This document shows, in pieces, positions 33,311-44,835 of a stretch of DNA of 64,000 nucleotides. The first letter of the stretch is position 1; each line of letters starts with the position of its first letter. A program made the position numbers and the translations under genes. This DNA comes from Pochonia chlamydosporia 170 (Eukaryota; Ascomycota; Sordariomycetes; Hypocreales; Clavicipitaceae): NCBI RefSeq assembly GCF_001653235.2, contig NC_035790.1:124001-188000 (forward strand). The letters run 5' to 3'. The notes beneath the pieces are model-generated. The model was not told where the DNA came from. It made no database searches and saw nothing but the letters and a program-made list of their open reading frames with translations.

Positions 33311-36300
33311 ATGGCTCCCCGTCCCGTTTCCATTGAAGAAACAAGGCGACGTAAACGCGAGTGGGTAAAAGCTAAGAGGAAGCGGCAGATCCAACAAGAC
33401 CAAGCCCAGAGTCCAGAATATTGTGCCCAGGAACAGCAATCCGATGGCGGAAACATCTCTGGCCAAGCTTCGCAACAGCTTCCACGGAATGCCCCTTGCG
33501 CTGCTTCGGTGGCCATCGGATCAAGGAGTCAGAACCATGAGACAATTCGGTCACTTCCGCAACAGTCACGAGGAAACGGCGACTCAAATATTGCTGAGAG
33601 GCCGTATACACCAATTGACCGCACTCGAGCAGGAGATAGAACCCACGCCGAAGCCAGTCCAATTTTTCAAGTAGCCAGGAGTAAAAGCCAATATCGAACG
33701 CCAAGCTTCAAGCTCGCATTGTTTCCGATGGCTGAACGACCAACAAATAAAGAGGGACTGGAAACTGGAAACGCTACGTCCGTCCGAGATTCTTCTTCAC
33801 GCAGCCCGTCCCGTGGTCGTGGGGAGTTATATCACAGTCCCAGTTCCCGACGGAGCTCGGTATTGGCGAGCAACTTGTCAGACAGTGCTGGGCGACGCCA
33901 GCGCTCTGAGTGCGGAACAGGAAAAGCGACAGCGGCTGACTACGTTAAACAAGCTCGAGAATCCCCTATCCCTGAAATTGCTGGCTTGAATCTACATGAT
34001 GGACCTAGCACTGCGGCTCTGGCTGTGGATGAAACACTGCAGCAAGATGTATCTGATGCCCCATCGGGATCGGTCTATACACCATCCTCTCCTGAATCTG
34101 TTGTTGATACAAGCATTGGCGACAACCATTACGGCTTCCGCCCGAGTCCCACGCCGGGAACACCCACGAATACGGCCAGCGGCTTCGCACCAGAAGTCTC
34201 GGGAAACGAGCCCGGTGTTACTTATCTGTCACTGCAGAGCTCGCCGGCTACGGAAGATGAGGACAGCGCTTTTTTGCGTTGGGCTGGCTATAGGGCGGCA
34301 CCAACGACGAGCCAGCCATCGAATGCGGCTGCCGATCCTGTCGTCATCCGCTACATGCAAGCCGCCCACAGGCAAGAAACCAGAGGCGGACCCGACTTTT
34401 TGGATCTCCAGGCGAAGGTATACGATGAAATATTCCAAAAAGTCTTTGGTCTACAATGTGACTGTGAGTTCCGTCTCGTAACCTCATCCTCATGTAGCCC
34501 TCCATACCTCTGTATCGTACTTACAAAAGCACGTAGGTTCGGAGCCTAGAGAGCTCGGAGAGCCTCAAGGAGCCCATACTCTGAACGAGAGGACCCAATA
34601 CCTTCAGCAATCTCTCCCGTCTCTGGCGGATGTTTTTTCTCCCACTGGCTCGTATGATCCGCGCGCATACTTCCGACGCTGGTGTGAGTTCTTATCGCAT
34701 CAGCCAACTGAACCGCTTTCGTTTCGGAAGACGCAGAGCACTATTGGTCAGCCGTCAGTTACGATCGCGAAGAAGAATGACATTGACAGTTGCTGGGTGG
34801 CCCCCAAGACGCTTGAAGCGATCCAGGCTCCCAATGACTTCCGTCTTACGTTTCTTCCACGGTTCAGCCTCAATCTGTCGACTGACCAGGTAGTTCAACC
34901 ACATGGTTTAGACCTGGCGAGGACACGCCATATTCCTCTGGGTACGTTTCAGGCTGGCAGTGTCCGCTTTCAAGTGTTTGTCTTCTTCCCCAAATCAGCC
35001 GATAACCCACGCTCAATAACGTCCGCCTCATCTAATGCACTGTCACTGGAGCGCCAGAAGGATTTCTACGACCAGATCGTCATTCCCGCGGCATATGAGA
35101 GCATCGAAGATCCCGAGCGCCAAGAAATCCCACGATCTTTTTCCATTGTGTATGCAAAATCACATACTTTCCAAGAGAAACCCAGCATCAGTCGATGGAG
35201 TGCAGACGATGACAGCCGCGCGCATCAGCTCTCGTTCACCATTCCGGCTCGTAGCTTGGGTCGATTCTGGGCTTCCGTTGTAGAAAGATCAGACAGCGTG
35301 AAAGTCAAGACCCAAAGAGGAGTTGATGTAGCCTATTTTGAACGTCCGCGCCTTCTATTTCAAGCCCATGACCTGAAGAACACCTTTGCAAGCCCAAGCC
35401 TCAATGAGACCCTTGGCCTCTTCCGAGACACTGTCATGGCGGCGCTCAATCCCGAATATTTGGACATGCGTTCTTGCTGGATTGACATTGGTGCCCGGTA
35501 CTACGTCACAGGTTTGCGCGGCAGACCGCTGGCAGAAACTGAAGCCTACACGCTTGAATGGAAGAGTCAATGCAACCGTTCCCTCCATGAGCGACTTGAG
35601 AAAATAGCGCCCGAATCCAACCTCATGGCAGCCTACTACCGATCCTTTGCTCTCCGCGATGTTGGTAATCTGGTGTCAAAGACAAAACGAACAAGCGCCC
35701 CAAACATTGGCCATCCAGACTCTCGGAAACTTGGTGTCTGCCGCTTCAAAGCTTATGATTGTGGGAAAGACCTCTTCAAGGACGTGGGCAATAAGTATTG
35801 CCTGTTCAGCTCACCCTCCCTACCTCAGCTCGCCCTTGATCAAAACATGATTCAAGACCTTGATTCGATGACGAAGTCCCGCGCCAACATGTACACATCC
35901 CAGCACAGTCGAGAATCCATATTTCGTGCATGGGAAGCGAACAAGCGACACATCAAAGCTATCTCGGACCCACATGCCTTGACGAACTACGGAATTCGGA
36001 AAGAGGCGACGTTCCGACTGGACACGATCTTGACGATGTGGAACGACGGATACTTTGATCCAGAGCGGAGCCCCCATGCTGGGCCTATTTGTCTGACAGT
36101 TCCCCTGGACCCGGGCCCGGATGAACACTACCCTTTCTGGATTGTTCCAACCCGAGACATGAATGCACTGATCTTCACCCAGGCGGCCCGTCTTATTGTC
36201 CCACTGGATCATCTCTTCCAGGAGGCATCGTTGCCCAGCACGGATCAGTCAAGCAGCCCTGTGAGCCATGCCGACCGTTCGATACGACGAATATTTGCTT

Positions 36301-38084
36301 TCTACACAGCCCAATTACTATGCCGGCTTCTTGAACATGCTTTTAGCAGCGAGCGAGAGTTCAATTACGACAACTGGATTTGGTGCTCTGACTGGAGAGT
36401 CCCACAAGGGCTAAGCGTAGCCAAAGTACGGACCGGGCTGGGCCTGCGAGAACCGATAGATAAGTCCGGGATGTTGTGGATTCCTCCGGCCATCATGGAC
36501 TGGCGACGGGGACATCTTGCGCTGGCGACGTTGGTGGAGCTGCATATTCCGCGTAGTCCACTACAGATTCCACTCGCGTCGCAGGCGAACATTCAAGCAT
36601 TGACGACTACTCAATTAACCGTTGAATTCTTGCTGCAAGAGTGGATTCATGACGCACGACAAGCCTTTGACGCCGGGCAACGCGAGGAGGGACAAGCTTT
36701 GGCAGCCCGTGTTATTAAACTCGCCGCTGAAGAAATTGCCCGCTCATACAACCAGCACCTGCTATGCAAGATCCGCTCCTACTGGGAGCGAGTGCGAGTT
36801 GATTTGGGGCGCAATATCCTGCCAAGTCTCTCCCGATTGCTGGAAGCTGAGGAAGACGTTGCAGCAGACAGAAGCCGCATTGTAACTGCCCAAACGGTTC
36901 GGGACATCTATATGCAGGCTTGGGATGCATATTCCTTAATAGTAAATTCCGATGAGCTTGAGACCTCCACCATGCCCAGCGAGCTCCCTTGTTGGATGAC
37001 GACGAGGAAATATTTGCCACCAAAAGACAGTTGGTCGGGATTTGTGTTTTCCAACCTCTTCAGCCGTCCAGACCCGCCAAAGTGGGATAGAATCACATTT
37101 CTCCGGATTTACCGCACTTTCAAGGCCTTCTGGGAGCCCATCAGTGCATATATGGGATCATTTGACGGGAAATTTAAGCGAATCATCGGCAGATGCATCA
37201 TGGTGACCTTCAACAGCGATCAAGGCAAGGAAGTTGGCACCAATCGTACCCGGGGCACTTGGTATGATGGTCAACCAAGTTTTTTTCAGATGCAATATTG
37301 GGCCCCTTACTTCTCGCCTCCAGAAAGCAACCGAAAATTACGTGTGGCTAGTATTCCCGGTCAAGTGGATGTGTCACACGATGCGGCACCCACAATACCA
37401 AGCGCGCAAGAGTTTCACAATCTTCAGAGCTGGTTGGACCTGCATCGCAAGAAAATTATGGCTCGAGATGACGAGCTGTGTGCTGGTGACTTGGAGCTGC
37501 TCAACAGGCGATACCGGGAGATACTGCGGCGCTTGGTCCAGTTATCTGGCCCGGCTTGGATATATGGCCCAAAGAGGCTGTACCACGTTGTGCCATGGAA
37601 GCTTGGCTCGAATGACTCGTTCCGCGTTCCTGGCCCGCGCAAACATGTGTCCGAGAGATTGCTTAGCCAGCCTACGGTGCTGCTTCCCACTAGGGACAAT
37701 GTAATGTCGTTAATTGACGCCATGAAATCCTTGCCGGACTTGGACGAAAAGTCTGTATTGCAATTTAAATGGGCCATGACACGACTACATAACGACGGGA
37801 AGCAGTACAGCATCCGTAGTCACCTTGAGAGCAAGAAAGTTGCGTCAGCTGAGTTGAGTGATCAATCTCCATCGCTTCTGCAGCAATTTTTGGCCCAGAC
37901 TGAGCCACCGGAGCGATTCGTGACTGCCAGCCGTGGAGTCGAGCTGGAACCAGAGGCGGGCGACATTGACATCGATACCGATATCGATATCGACATCGAC
38001 ATGGACGAGGATTGCGCAGACGCAGATGTCGACGGTGCAGATTCATCAGATGACCTCGCCAGCCTGGCGTTCATGTCAGGTTGA
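33311..38084 (+). CDS. Large hypothetical fungal protein (1,566 aa)
   Basis: Modelled as join(33311..34463,34537..38084) with a 73-nt intron (GTGAGT donor, ACGTAG acceptor, phase 1) that joins LQCD to CSEPRELG. The start ATG at 33,311 lies in an optimal ACCATGG context. Residues 1-25 are strongly basic (RRRKREWVKAKRKR), a probable nuclear localisation signal; about 30-380 are Ser/Pro/Gln-rich and likely disordered. The remaining about 1,150 residues look globular with many conserved-type Trp/Pro blocks (PICLTVPLDPGPDEHYPFW, MDWRRGHLALATLVEL, DSWSGFVFSNLFSRPDPPKW). The last 45 residues are an acidic Asp/Ile repeat followed by DSSDDLASL. I do not recognise the family and see no NTPase, nuclease or transposase motif. 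The frame is intact, so it is probably expressed and conserved. Confidence 0.8.
37962..38005 (+). repeat. GAYATC hexamer microsatellite in coding sequence
   Basis: Repeated GACATC/GATATC units encode an Asp-Ile run close to the C-terminus of the large protein. A six-base unit changes length without breaking frame. Confidence 0.8.
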
Positions 38085-38565
38085 GTCCTTAATAACCCTC
38101 AGAGTCGGGTTCGCCAAGTGGGTTTCGTCTGAGCTTGAGTTGTGGCATTATCCACCATAAGGGAGTGGTCAACTTGTTGCTCTGCCATTTGGTCCGGCCA
38201 ACTTATCGTTCAGCTTTTTTGTCGTTTTAAACGGGCTCTGTTTGCATACGGAGCACGTAGTGCGAGAAATAAGTTGGGGAGTCAATCCGATGAATGCGCG
38301 TGGTACGTGTAGATAACAAAACAGGCATAGAAATGCAACCATGTCTAGGATTAGTCTCGCGGCAAGTTGCTAGCTGGCTAAACATCACCTTACTCTGACA
38401 CAAACATGGCACGAAACATGGCTCGTTCAAGAAGATTGAGCTGCTAGTTTAGGAGATGAATCAATATTTAGAAAATGAAAGCGCACTAATAAGACAACGT
38501 ATTCAGGATACTACCGTACATGATAGAAATCAACACACTCTTAGAACCTCGAGACATGAAGGAAT
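38085..38565. other. Convergent intergenic spacer
   Basis: The 480-bp tail-to-tail spacer between the 1,566-aa gene and the coiled-coil gene; nothing recognised. Confidence 0.5.
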
Positions 38566-40196
38566 TCATTTCGAGCTTGTTCCGCCCGGTGTACTGTTTG
38601 AAACAAAAACGCCTGAATCCCGTCTCTTCCTGGGCCTCAGAGATACCCTTTGAGATGCCTGGGAAGTTTCATCCTCCGCACCCTTTATCTGCGCCTGCGT
38701 CAAGACGTATCCATAATACACTAACTCCAACGGTGTAGAATCCGTCTCATCATCGAATGCCTGAGGATCAGTGGCAAGGAATGACGGCCATACCACTCTG
38801 GCTACATCACTACTATTCAGTGCGCTCAGCTTGGGGCTCGCCGTAGATAAATCTGGCTGGCGGCCTTGCACTTTTTTCTGCGGGGGGGTCTGCTTTGAAT
38901 TGCCAACTTTAGAGACAATGGTTGGGTTCGACCGCAATATCGGAAAAGGAAGGGCTTTCCACTCTTCGGGATGCTGAAAGTGGAAGTCTGGCCGAACTCT
39001 AGACTCCAAGAGCTGGACTTGCGCCCAGGCTGTAGATGCCCGATCACAGATGTGCTTTAGCTCTGATCTGAATTCCAGCTTGTTTTGAATCCAGGGGTCT
39101 ACCACGACTAGTACCTCTTGGACGGCTAACTCGACGCAACTTTCCCGGTTCTGCTGCTGTTTTTCTGGCGCTGCTTTTAGCAATACCGCACGGATAAACG
39201 TCTCTTGGGACGGGTTCTGCGCAGCGGTAAGGTGCAACACTTCGTCGAGCTGGTGGCTTTGAGTGTTATATGTCGGCCGGAATACGTTGTTAACGAGGGC
39301 CTTTCCATAAACCATAAGGCCTGCCACAACTCTCATTCTCTTGGCGTCCTCCGTATTGGAAGCGGGCAGAGGAATTGGAGGGGCGTTTAAAGCAAAAGTT
39401 TGAGAGTTGCTTCGTGCAAGAACGTCGGCATCAAGATCATGGCCCAATTTCCGCTGGAAAAAGTCTAAGGCGGCGTCGAACATACCAGCAAGGGTCTCGC
39501 AACTATCAGAAGTAATTGTTAGTATTACATCTGAGAGGGGAGAAGGGATGGCACTTGCATTTGGGCCCTCTTGTCATCCAGGTCATCCAGTTGGACTAGA
39601 AAAGCCCTGAACATTGTGAGAGAACTCGTCGCATCGGATAACTCATTGGTTCTGGTCTCGAGCTGCTTGAGCGTTTCATTTACTTCTCTTTGCAGTTTGG
39701 CCTTGTCCCTTCTCTCTTGGTCCAGGATGTCGTTGCGCTCTTGACTGATGGCGTCAAGACGATTTAACTCTGTCTCGTCTGCCTTAGTTTTCTTGACTAG
39801 CCGTAGGATATGTGCCTCTTGCTCTTCAGCCTGTTCACGCAGCTTCTCCGTAGTGTCGCGTTCGGCGCTTAACATTTGATCAACTGCTCGGCGGTTTAGG
39901 AGCTCTTGATTTCGTTCGTCTTCCTTTTCCTTAAGCTGAGCCACCAGCCCTTCCTTCTCCACTTCCCATTCTCCCTTGAGCCTTATGAAATCCTCCAAGT
40001 TCTTCTCATTCCTAATGCCGAGATTAACAACGTCCTGCCTCAGTTCTCCATTGTCTTTGTCAAGTCTCTTCAGTTTCTGGAAATCTTCGCTAGAGGCATA
40101 CTTGCCCGTAATGGCAAACAGCTCCTGTATGCTTTTTTCGTCATATTCCGTTGACGAAGATGAAGAGTTGGTCGTCTGTTTTGACTTGTTCGCCAT
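38566..40196 (-). CDS. Coiled-coil hypothetical protein with a GC-AG intron
   Basis: Modelled as complement(join(38566..39502,39559..40196)), 524 aa. The intron is 56 nt with a GCAAGT donor, TACTAAC branch and GATAG acceptor; with the nearby GT the phases do not close, whereas the GC donor joins MFRAFLVQ...RAQI to CETLAGMFD in frame. Residues about 20-210 are a long coiled coil (QKLKRLDKDNGELRQDV, then repeated heptads rich in Glu/Lys/Leu). The C-terminal half is a mixed domain containing VYGKALVNNVFRPTYNT and ending in a basic stretch (SLRPRKRRD), a possible nuclear signal. No enzyme motif is seen. It is convergent with the 1,566-aa gene. Family not recognised. Confidence 0.75.
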
Positions 40197-41707
40197 TGAT
40201 TAGCAACTGGACGCTAGAGCTGTGGGCTGTAATAACACAACTGAGTCCGAGGCAAGCGGAAGTTTTGTTGGGCAGCAGTGCAGAATGAAGGAAGAACCTA
40301 ACATGACTTTAAGTACTTTTGCAGTGTGCAGTTGCAGGTCACGACTATGGCCGGCTGAATTGCATTTCGGTGTATGTTGATGGACCTGTTGGCTGGTTGG
40401 TTGGTTGGTTGGCTGCAAGTACATGCAAGTGTAGATCACGAGGGGACGTTTTGGGCGACTTCTGCATTCGGGATTACCGCAAAGAGTAGTAACAAGAAAA
40501 GCTTCCCTGTGGTATTTCGACACGTATTGCGTGCTAGCCTCATCGAAGGGCTCAAGAAGCAATTCAGATGGGCGACGCGGCTACTCGTAATGACGGCAGC
40601 GAGTACGATGTCCACAGCCATCCGGGAGCTAAAGAAAGGAAGCCGCGGAGATAACAAGCTACTCTCCATCACTGCTGCGGCGCAAAACCGAGGCCCCCGA
40701 AGGCGCGCATACTAGCAGATGAAATGGATGATGCAGCAGACACAGAGAGTGGGTTGTTCGTGAGCAATCAGCGTGACTCCGATCCCGAACCGGTGGCTGA
40801 GACTGACGGTGAGGAGAGTGAGGAGCTGTTAGGCGAGCTCACTGATGGTGTATGGTGATTGTAGCGTATTCGTCGTACTGTAAGGCATGAACCAAGTTTA
40901 TTATTTATGTATTTGTGTCAATGTTCGGGTAGCATATGTGACTCTCTCGGCGTAAAGACCAATATCCAGCCTTTTTGTTGACAGGCATTGACAGCTTGCT
41001 GCTTCGACTATTGGACCACGACGTTCTCAAGTAGGCGTCGTTCGAATTGTTCTGAGTAAAACAAACGCCAAAGGGAATCTTCGTGGCTGTAATGACGTTG
41101 ATAATCTTATTGGAGGCGATTAACAAGGGCACTAAGGTTATAGTTTGGGGCTCGCGGGGAATATTCGTGTTGATGTATTAACAGCTTATCGACTACCAGC
41201 TTGCAACAAAGAGCCTTAGGTTTCTGTGAGAGGCAAAGAGACGCTATCGAGTTCCTCTTCGTCAACCTCTATTTCCTCAAGTAGGTTCGCACCCCTCTCC
41301 TCACTACGCCGAATATTTAAATTAAATCAAACAAATAAAGAAATAAAAGCAGAGCCTATTCGAGGACATGGATAATATGGAAGCAGATCCTGGGCTGTTT
41401 GTTGGGGAAGACCGCCAGTCTGAGCCGGAGGCAGAACCTGAGTTCTGAAGTCAAGTCAGAAATTGACAGCCTAGAGCTATGAGATGAACTATCGTCAAGG
41501 GAAGGTAAGATTGAAGAGGCATGTGGACGGGCCATTTCAGTCGCTGTCAAGAAATCTTGCTTAGCTACTTGGGCAAGTCGTCGTTGAATAGAGCAGGTGC
41601 TTGCCAATAGCAGTACATTAACACACACTCAATCGAATGCCAAGACGTCATTGCGGCAGCAACAACGGATGAGCGAAAAGGGATCGAGGTGATATGTAAA
41701 ACTACGG
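40197..41707. other. Intergenic with TTGG microsatellite and two related acidic micro-frames
   Basis: A (TTGG)n run lies at about 40,391-40,412. At 40,724-40,858 a plus-strand frame reads MDDAADTESGLFV then an acidic tail ending GELTDGVW. At 41,368-41,448 another reads MDNMEADPGLFVGEDRQSEPEAEPEF. The two resemble each other, suggesting duplicated remnants of the end of one gene. No full gene is supported. Confidence 0.45.
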
Positions 41708-44209
41708 CTAAGCTTGGGTGGTATCGTCGCGTAAAACAAATAGCTCTCGCCTCCATCCAAATCGCTTCGTCATTCTTTGACCCATGGCTCGTAACATAAT
41801 AGGGTCAATTTTGGGAACAGGATGAGGTTTATGAAAGACAATCCTGCCCGGCCCATCAAGTTTTTTAAACGATACAAATGACCCGCCGTTGTTCCTTGCG
41901 GTGAATCCCGCATCTACCATAGCGTGGACAAAGCTGTTCCACAAGACATCTTTCGCAGCGTCCTCTTTCTCAGGGAACATCAGGAGAAAGATATCCAACC
42001 ACTGCTTCGCAACTTTGATGGTGTTAGCTTCGGCCACTGCGGTAGTTTCCGTTGGCACGTTTGTAGAGCTGTCGTGCGCCGCCGCAAAATTCTCGACAGA
42101 GTGTCTTGCGTCCCCCCTCGTTTTTGTCTTTTGTGGGCGCGGCGGCGCAATCATTGTGGCCGCGGGACGGCTTTCAGCCTTGTCAAACAGATTAGCCACA
42201 GGTTGTGGCGCGTCCTGTTCACGGATAACTGCGAGAATTGCATTGTCCTCTCGCTGTTTGTCTTGCAGATATTGTTCACTTAGGTTGGCGGAAACCACCT
42301 CAAGGTGGCTGTCGATCTCTGGCGGGTTGAAATCCGAGCCTTGAAAGTCTTCCTGTATCGATTTTCTTATTGATTCCCAAAACTTCTCCAGAGTAGCGCG
42401 GAGCTGCCGAGACTGCGCAAGCCAGGCAGAATTTTTTGGACCTACGGGTGCATTCGCAAGGTAGAAGTTCTGTACAAGTGACATCCCGACGCCTTGGGGC
42501 ACGACGCCGAGACCTTCCACGTCACCTCTGAATCGAGGTCGTCGTCTCCATGCGGGTCTGTCTTCTGTCCTTTTGACCTCCTCGACCGTTCTTGGAACAT
42601 TTTGGGGTCTATGGAAGCGGACAGCCATGAGCATTTCATGGCAGGTTGCCAGGTCTGAGAGCACCTGGTAGATAACCTCATCCAGTCTGGCTTTCTCCGA
42701 CGGGTTTTTGGACATGTGCTCCTGCAGCATTGCGAAAAGCATAGAATGATCAAATGTCCTCTGGTCGTCAGGCTTTGCGAGCAACTGAACCAGACACCAA
42801 TCAAGGGGGTCGTTGGTGAGAGACTCCTGTGTGTTGGCAGGCTTCTTCCGGCGGAGAAAACCGATTACTTTGGGTCGTCCTACAGGAGGCTCAAGGCTCC
42901 AGTGCTCTTGAAGTCCTGGAACGTATGGCAAGAGTTGCTCTAGGCACTTAGCTCTGTAAATAACCTGATTGACAAGGAGGAGCTCCAGGGCACCGAGAGC
43001 TCGGTCGTAGTCGGTAGGCAAAGGGGCGCCTGGATATACGCTGTCGCGAAATCTGTCTCGCAACGCGTCGACATGTCTGCACTCGATTTCGATCCAGCGC
43101 CACCAATGATGACTTCGCACCTCGTCGCGGATGCGTCGCACAAGCATCTGGCCTTTTTGGGAATCCGAAGCTTTCTTGAAGATTTCGGTTGCAAACATGA
43201 TCTTCAGATGCCGCCGCATGTACGCGGCATCAGACTGCAGGCACCAGAGATGATCTCCCGTAGCGTCTAGTCGAGTCTTGGCGAGCGAGAGCAAGTATTT
43301 ACTGTCAAATTCCGGCGGTGCGGAGAAGGCTTGATTTGTGTATGGGGACCAGAACTCCACCACTCCTGTCTCTTTGAATGCAGCGTTGCCGACAAGATCC
43401 CGCCACTTATCGATCCGAGGTGGTTGTGAACTGTCGACCCCGTCGAGGATCTTCGTCACGATGTTGCTAAGAACTTCCATGAGGTATGCCTGCGCTTCGA
43501 GAACCAAGGATGCCCGGGGGAAGCCAATGATGTCAGCTCGATGAGCTGCCTTTTCCTCCCAGTCTACCAGCGCTCCGTATCTTTGTCCATGCATGACGAC
43601 ACATTTTGCTGAGAAGTCCACGTCCAAGAACCCAGCCGCCCAACTGAGAGTGAGTTGTCCACTATCGAATGCTGCCCATTGCTGGGGTGAATAAGCTGTC
43701 CTGTAGTGCAGCAAAGCAAAGAGAACTGCAGGATTCGTCTTCAAGACCTCCACGTTAAGCCAAGGCAAAAGGAGCTGACGTCTCCGCCTTTGCGACCTCT
43801 CATGCACGTAAAGCCTCTCGCGTAGGTAGGTGTACCGCGGAACAAGCCATTGCCTCTCTTCGAGGTCTGGAGCCGCCTCCTTCAGTAACGCTTCTCGCTT
43901 TGCTTGGCTTCGCTTTGTCCATCGGCTCATTAATACATCAGCGAAGACATTAAGCTGTTCGGTTAATGCTCTTCTGCCATCCCGAATCTTCTCCATGGCA
44001 GAGAGCACTCTGCGCTCCGCATCTTTATCGGAAAGCCTGCGGCGATACGACAGACCGGGTTTTTCTTGTTCCTTCACGGTGTAGAACCCGTTTTGGCAAT
44101 CGACACACTCGCATGGCGGCTGGCCCGTGGATTGTTTAACGCTCTCGACGGTGGCAGCATACACAGGATCCGAGAACCCATCATCCTCCACGAGGGTGAA
44201 AGGATTCAT
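41708..44209 (-). CDS. Hypothetical fungal protein (833 aa) with a HicA/dsRBD-like C-terminus
   Basis: The frame opens further upstream, but only with TTG; the first ATG is at 44,209 (MNPFTLVEDDGF), giving 833 aa in one exon. Near residue 30, PPCECVDCQNG is a possible zinc-binding C-x-C-x2-C. The middle 550 residues are helical with many Trp/Arg and no enzyme signature. Residues about 640-740 are low complexity. The last 76 residues (758-833) show the order GF, GG-S-F-V-S-F, RIVFHKPHP, KIDP-x2-L-x2-MG-x-R, which resembles HicA-type mRNA interferase/dsRNA-binding folds (G[FW]...GSH..F...VP.H...I....L). I recall fungal proteins ending in this block but know no tested function. The HicA comparison is inference from pattern only. 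Divergent from the next gene, sharing a 626-bp promoter region. Confidence 0.8.
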   Translation of the reverse strand: MNPFTLVEDDGFSDPVYAATVESVKQSTGQPPCECVDCQNGFYTVKEQEKPGLSYRRRLSDKDAERRVLSAMEKIRDGRRALTEQLNVFADVLMSRWTKRSQAKREALLKEAAPDLEERQWLVPRYTYLRERLYVHERSQRRRRQLLLPWLNVEVLKTNPAVLFALLHYRTAYSPQQWAAFDSGQLTLSWAAGFLDVDFSAKCVVMHGQRYGALVDWEEKAAHRADIIGFPRASLVLEAQAYLMEVLSNIVTKILDGVDSSQPPRIDKWRDLVGNAAFKETGVVEFWSPYTNQAFSAPPEFDSKYLLSLAKTRLDATGDHLWCLQSDAAYMRRHLKIMFATEIFKKASDSQKGQMLVRRIRDEVRSHHWWRWIEIECRHVDALRDRFRDSVYPGAPLPTDYDRALGALELLLVNQVIYRAKCLEQLLPYVPGLQEHWSLEPPVGRPKVIGFLRRKKPANTQESLTNDPLDWCLVQLLAKPDDQRTFDHSMLFAMLQEHMSKNPSEKARLDEVIYQVLSDLATCHEMLMAVRFHRPQNVPRTVEEVKRTEDRPAWRRRPRFRGDVEGLGVVPQGVGMSLVQNFYLANAPVGPKNSAWLAQSRQLRATLEKFWESIRKSIQEDFQGSDFNPPEIDSHLEVVSANLSEQYLQDKQREDNAILAVIREQDAPQPVANLFDKAESRPAATMIAPPRPQKTKTRGDARHSVENFAAAHDSSTNVPTETTAVAEANTIKVAKQWLDIFLLMFPEKEDAAKDVLWNSFVHAMVDAGFTARNNGGSFVSFKKLDGPGRIVFHKPHPVPKIDPIMLRAMGQRMTKRFGWRRELFVLRDDTTQA

Positions 44210-44835
44210 TTTTGTTCGCGATTCGCCGGGCAAGGGGTTGAGAGAGGATTGAAGGGTTGATCAAAATTCCTTTTCGCTCCTGACACAAGGAGTCTTCTGG
44301 TCCCGCCTACTTGGGTTGCCTGCTGTTATGTTGTTCAAGTGTTGTTGGTCCTGTGTTGTGTGGTTGGAGGGTGGCATCACGCTACGGCATGAAACCTGAA
44401 AAAGAACAGTATTGGACCCGCCAGCGTGACTGAGAATCAATGCGATGACTGTAAGAGCATTCGATGAAGAAATATTTCTGTAGGCTGGCACTGTAGGCTG
44501 GTAGATTTCGTCACTTGCAGGGCTTGGTATAATATAATAATTACAGGTCACGTTCCGTGTGATGTGGCTGCATACTAATTTTAATGAGCTTTGGGGGTGG
44601 GATGTAGCGGGGGTCATCTCGACGCGCCGCGGCGGCTGAAGGACGCGACACGGCAGGGAATATTTAAATTGAACTGCCGCGTGCGCCGCCATGATGTCAA
44701 CTGTATTTTGAAAATTTTCCACTGAAAAGGGGCCTGAGGATTATCTCGAGATGTTCTGTTCTCGTTTTTTCAGCTTTGTATAACCAGTGCCCCCCAAACC
44801 ATCCCCTATTTATTTCAGAGAACACGGATGGCCCG
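44210..44835. promoter_or_regulatory. Divergent intergenic promoter region
   Basis: 626 bp between the starts of the 833-aa gene (-) and the 406-aa gene (+), likely carrying both promoters. TATTTAAATT near 44,660 and TATAATATAATAAT near 44,528 are AT-rich candidates. A co-regulated pair is an inference from the head-to-head layout. Confidence 0.5.
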
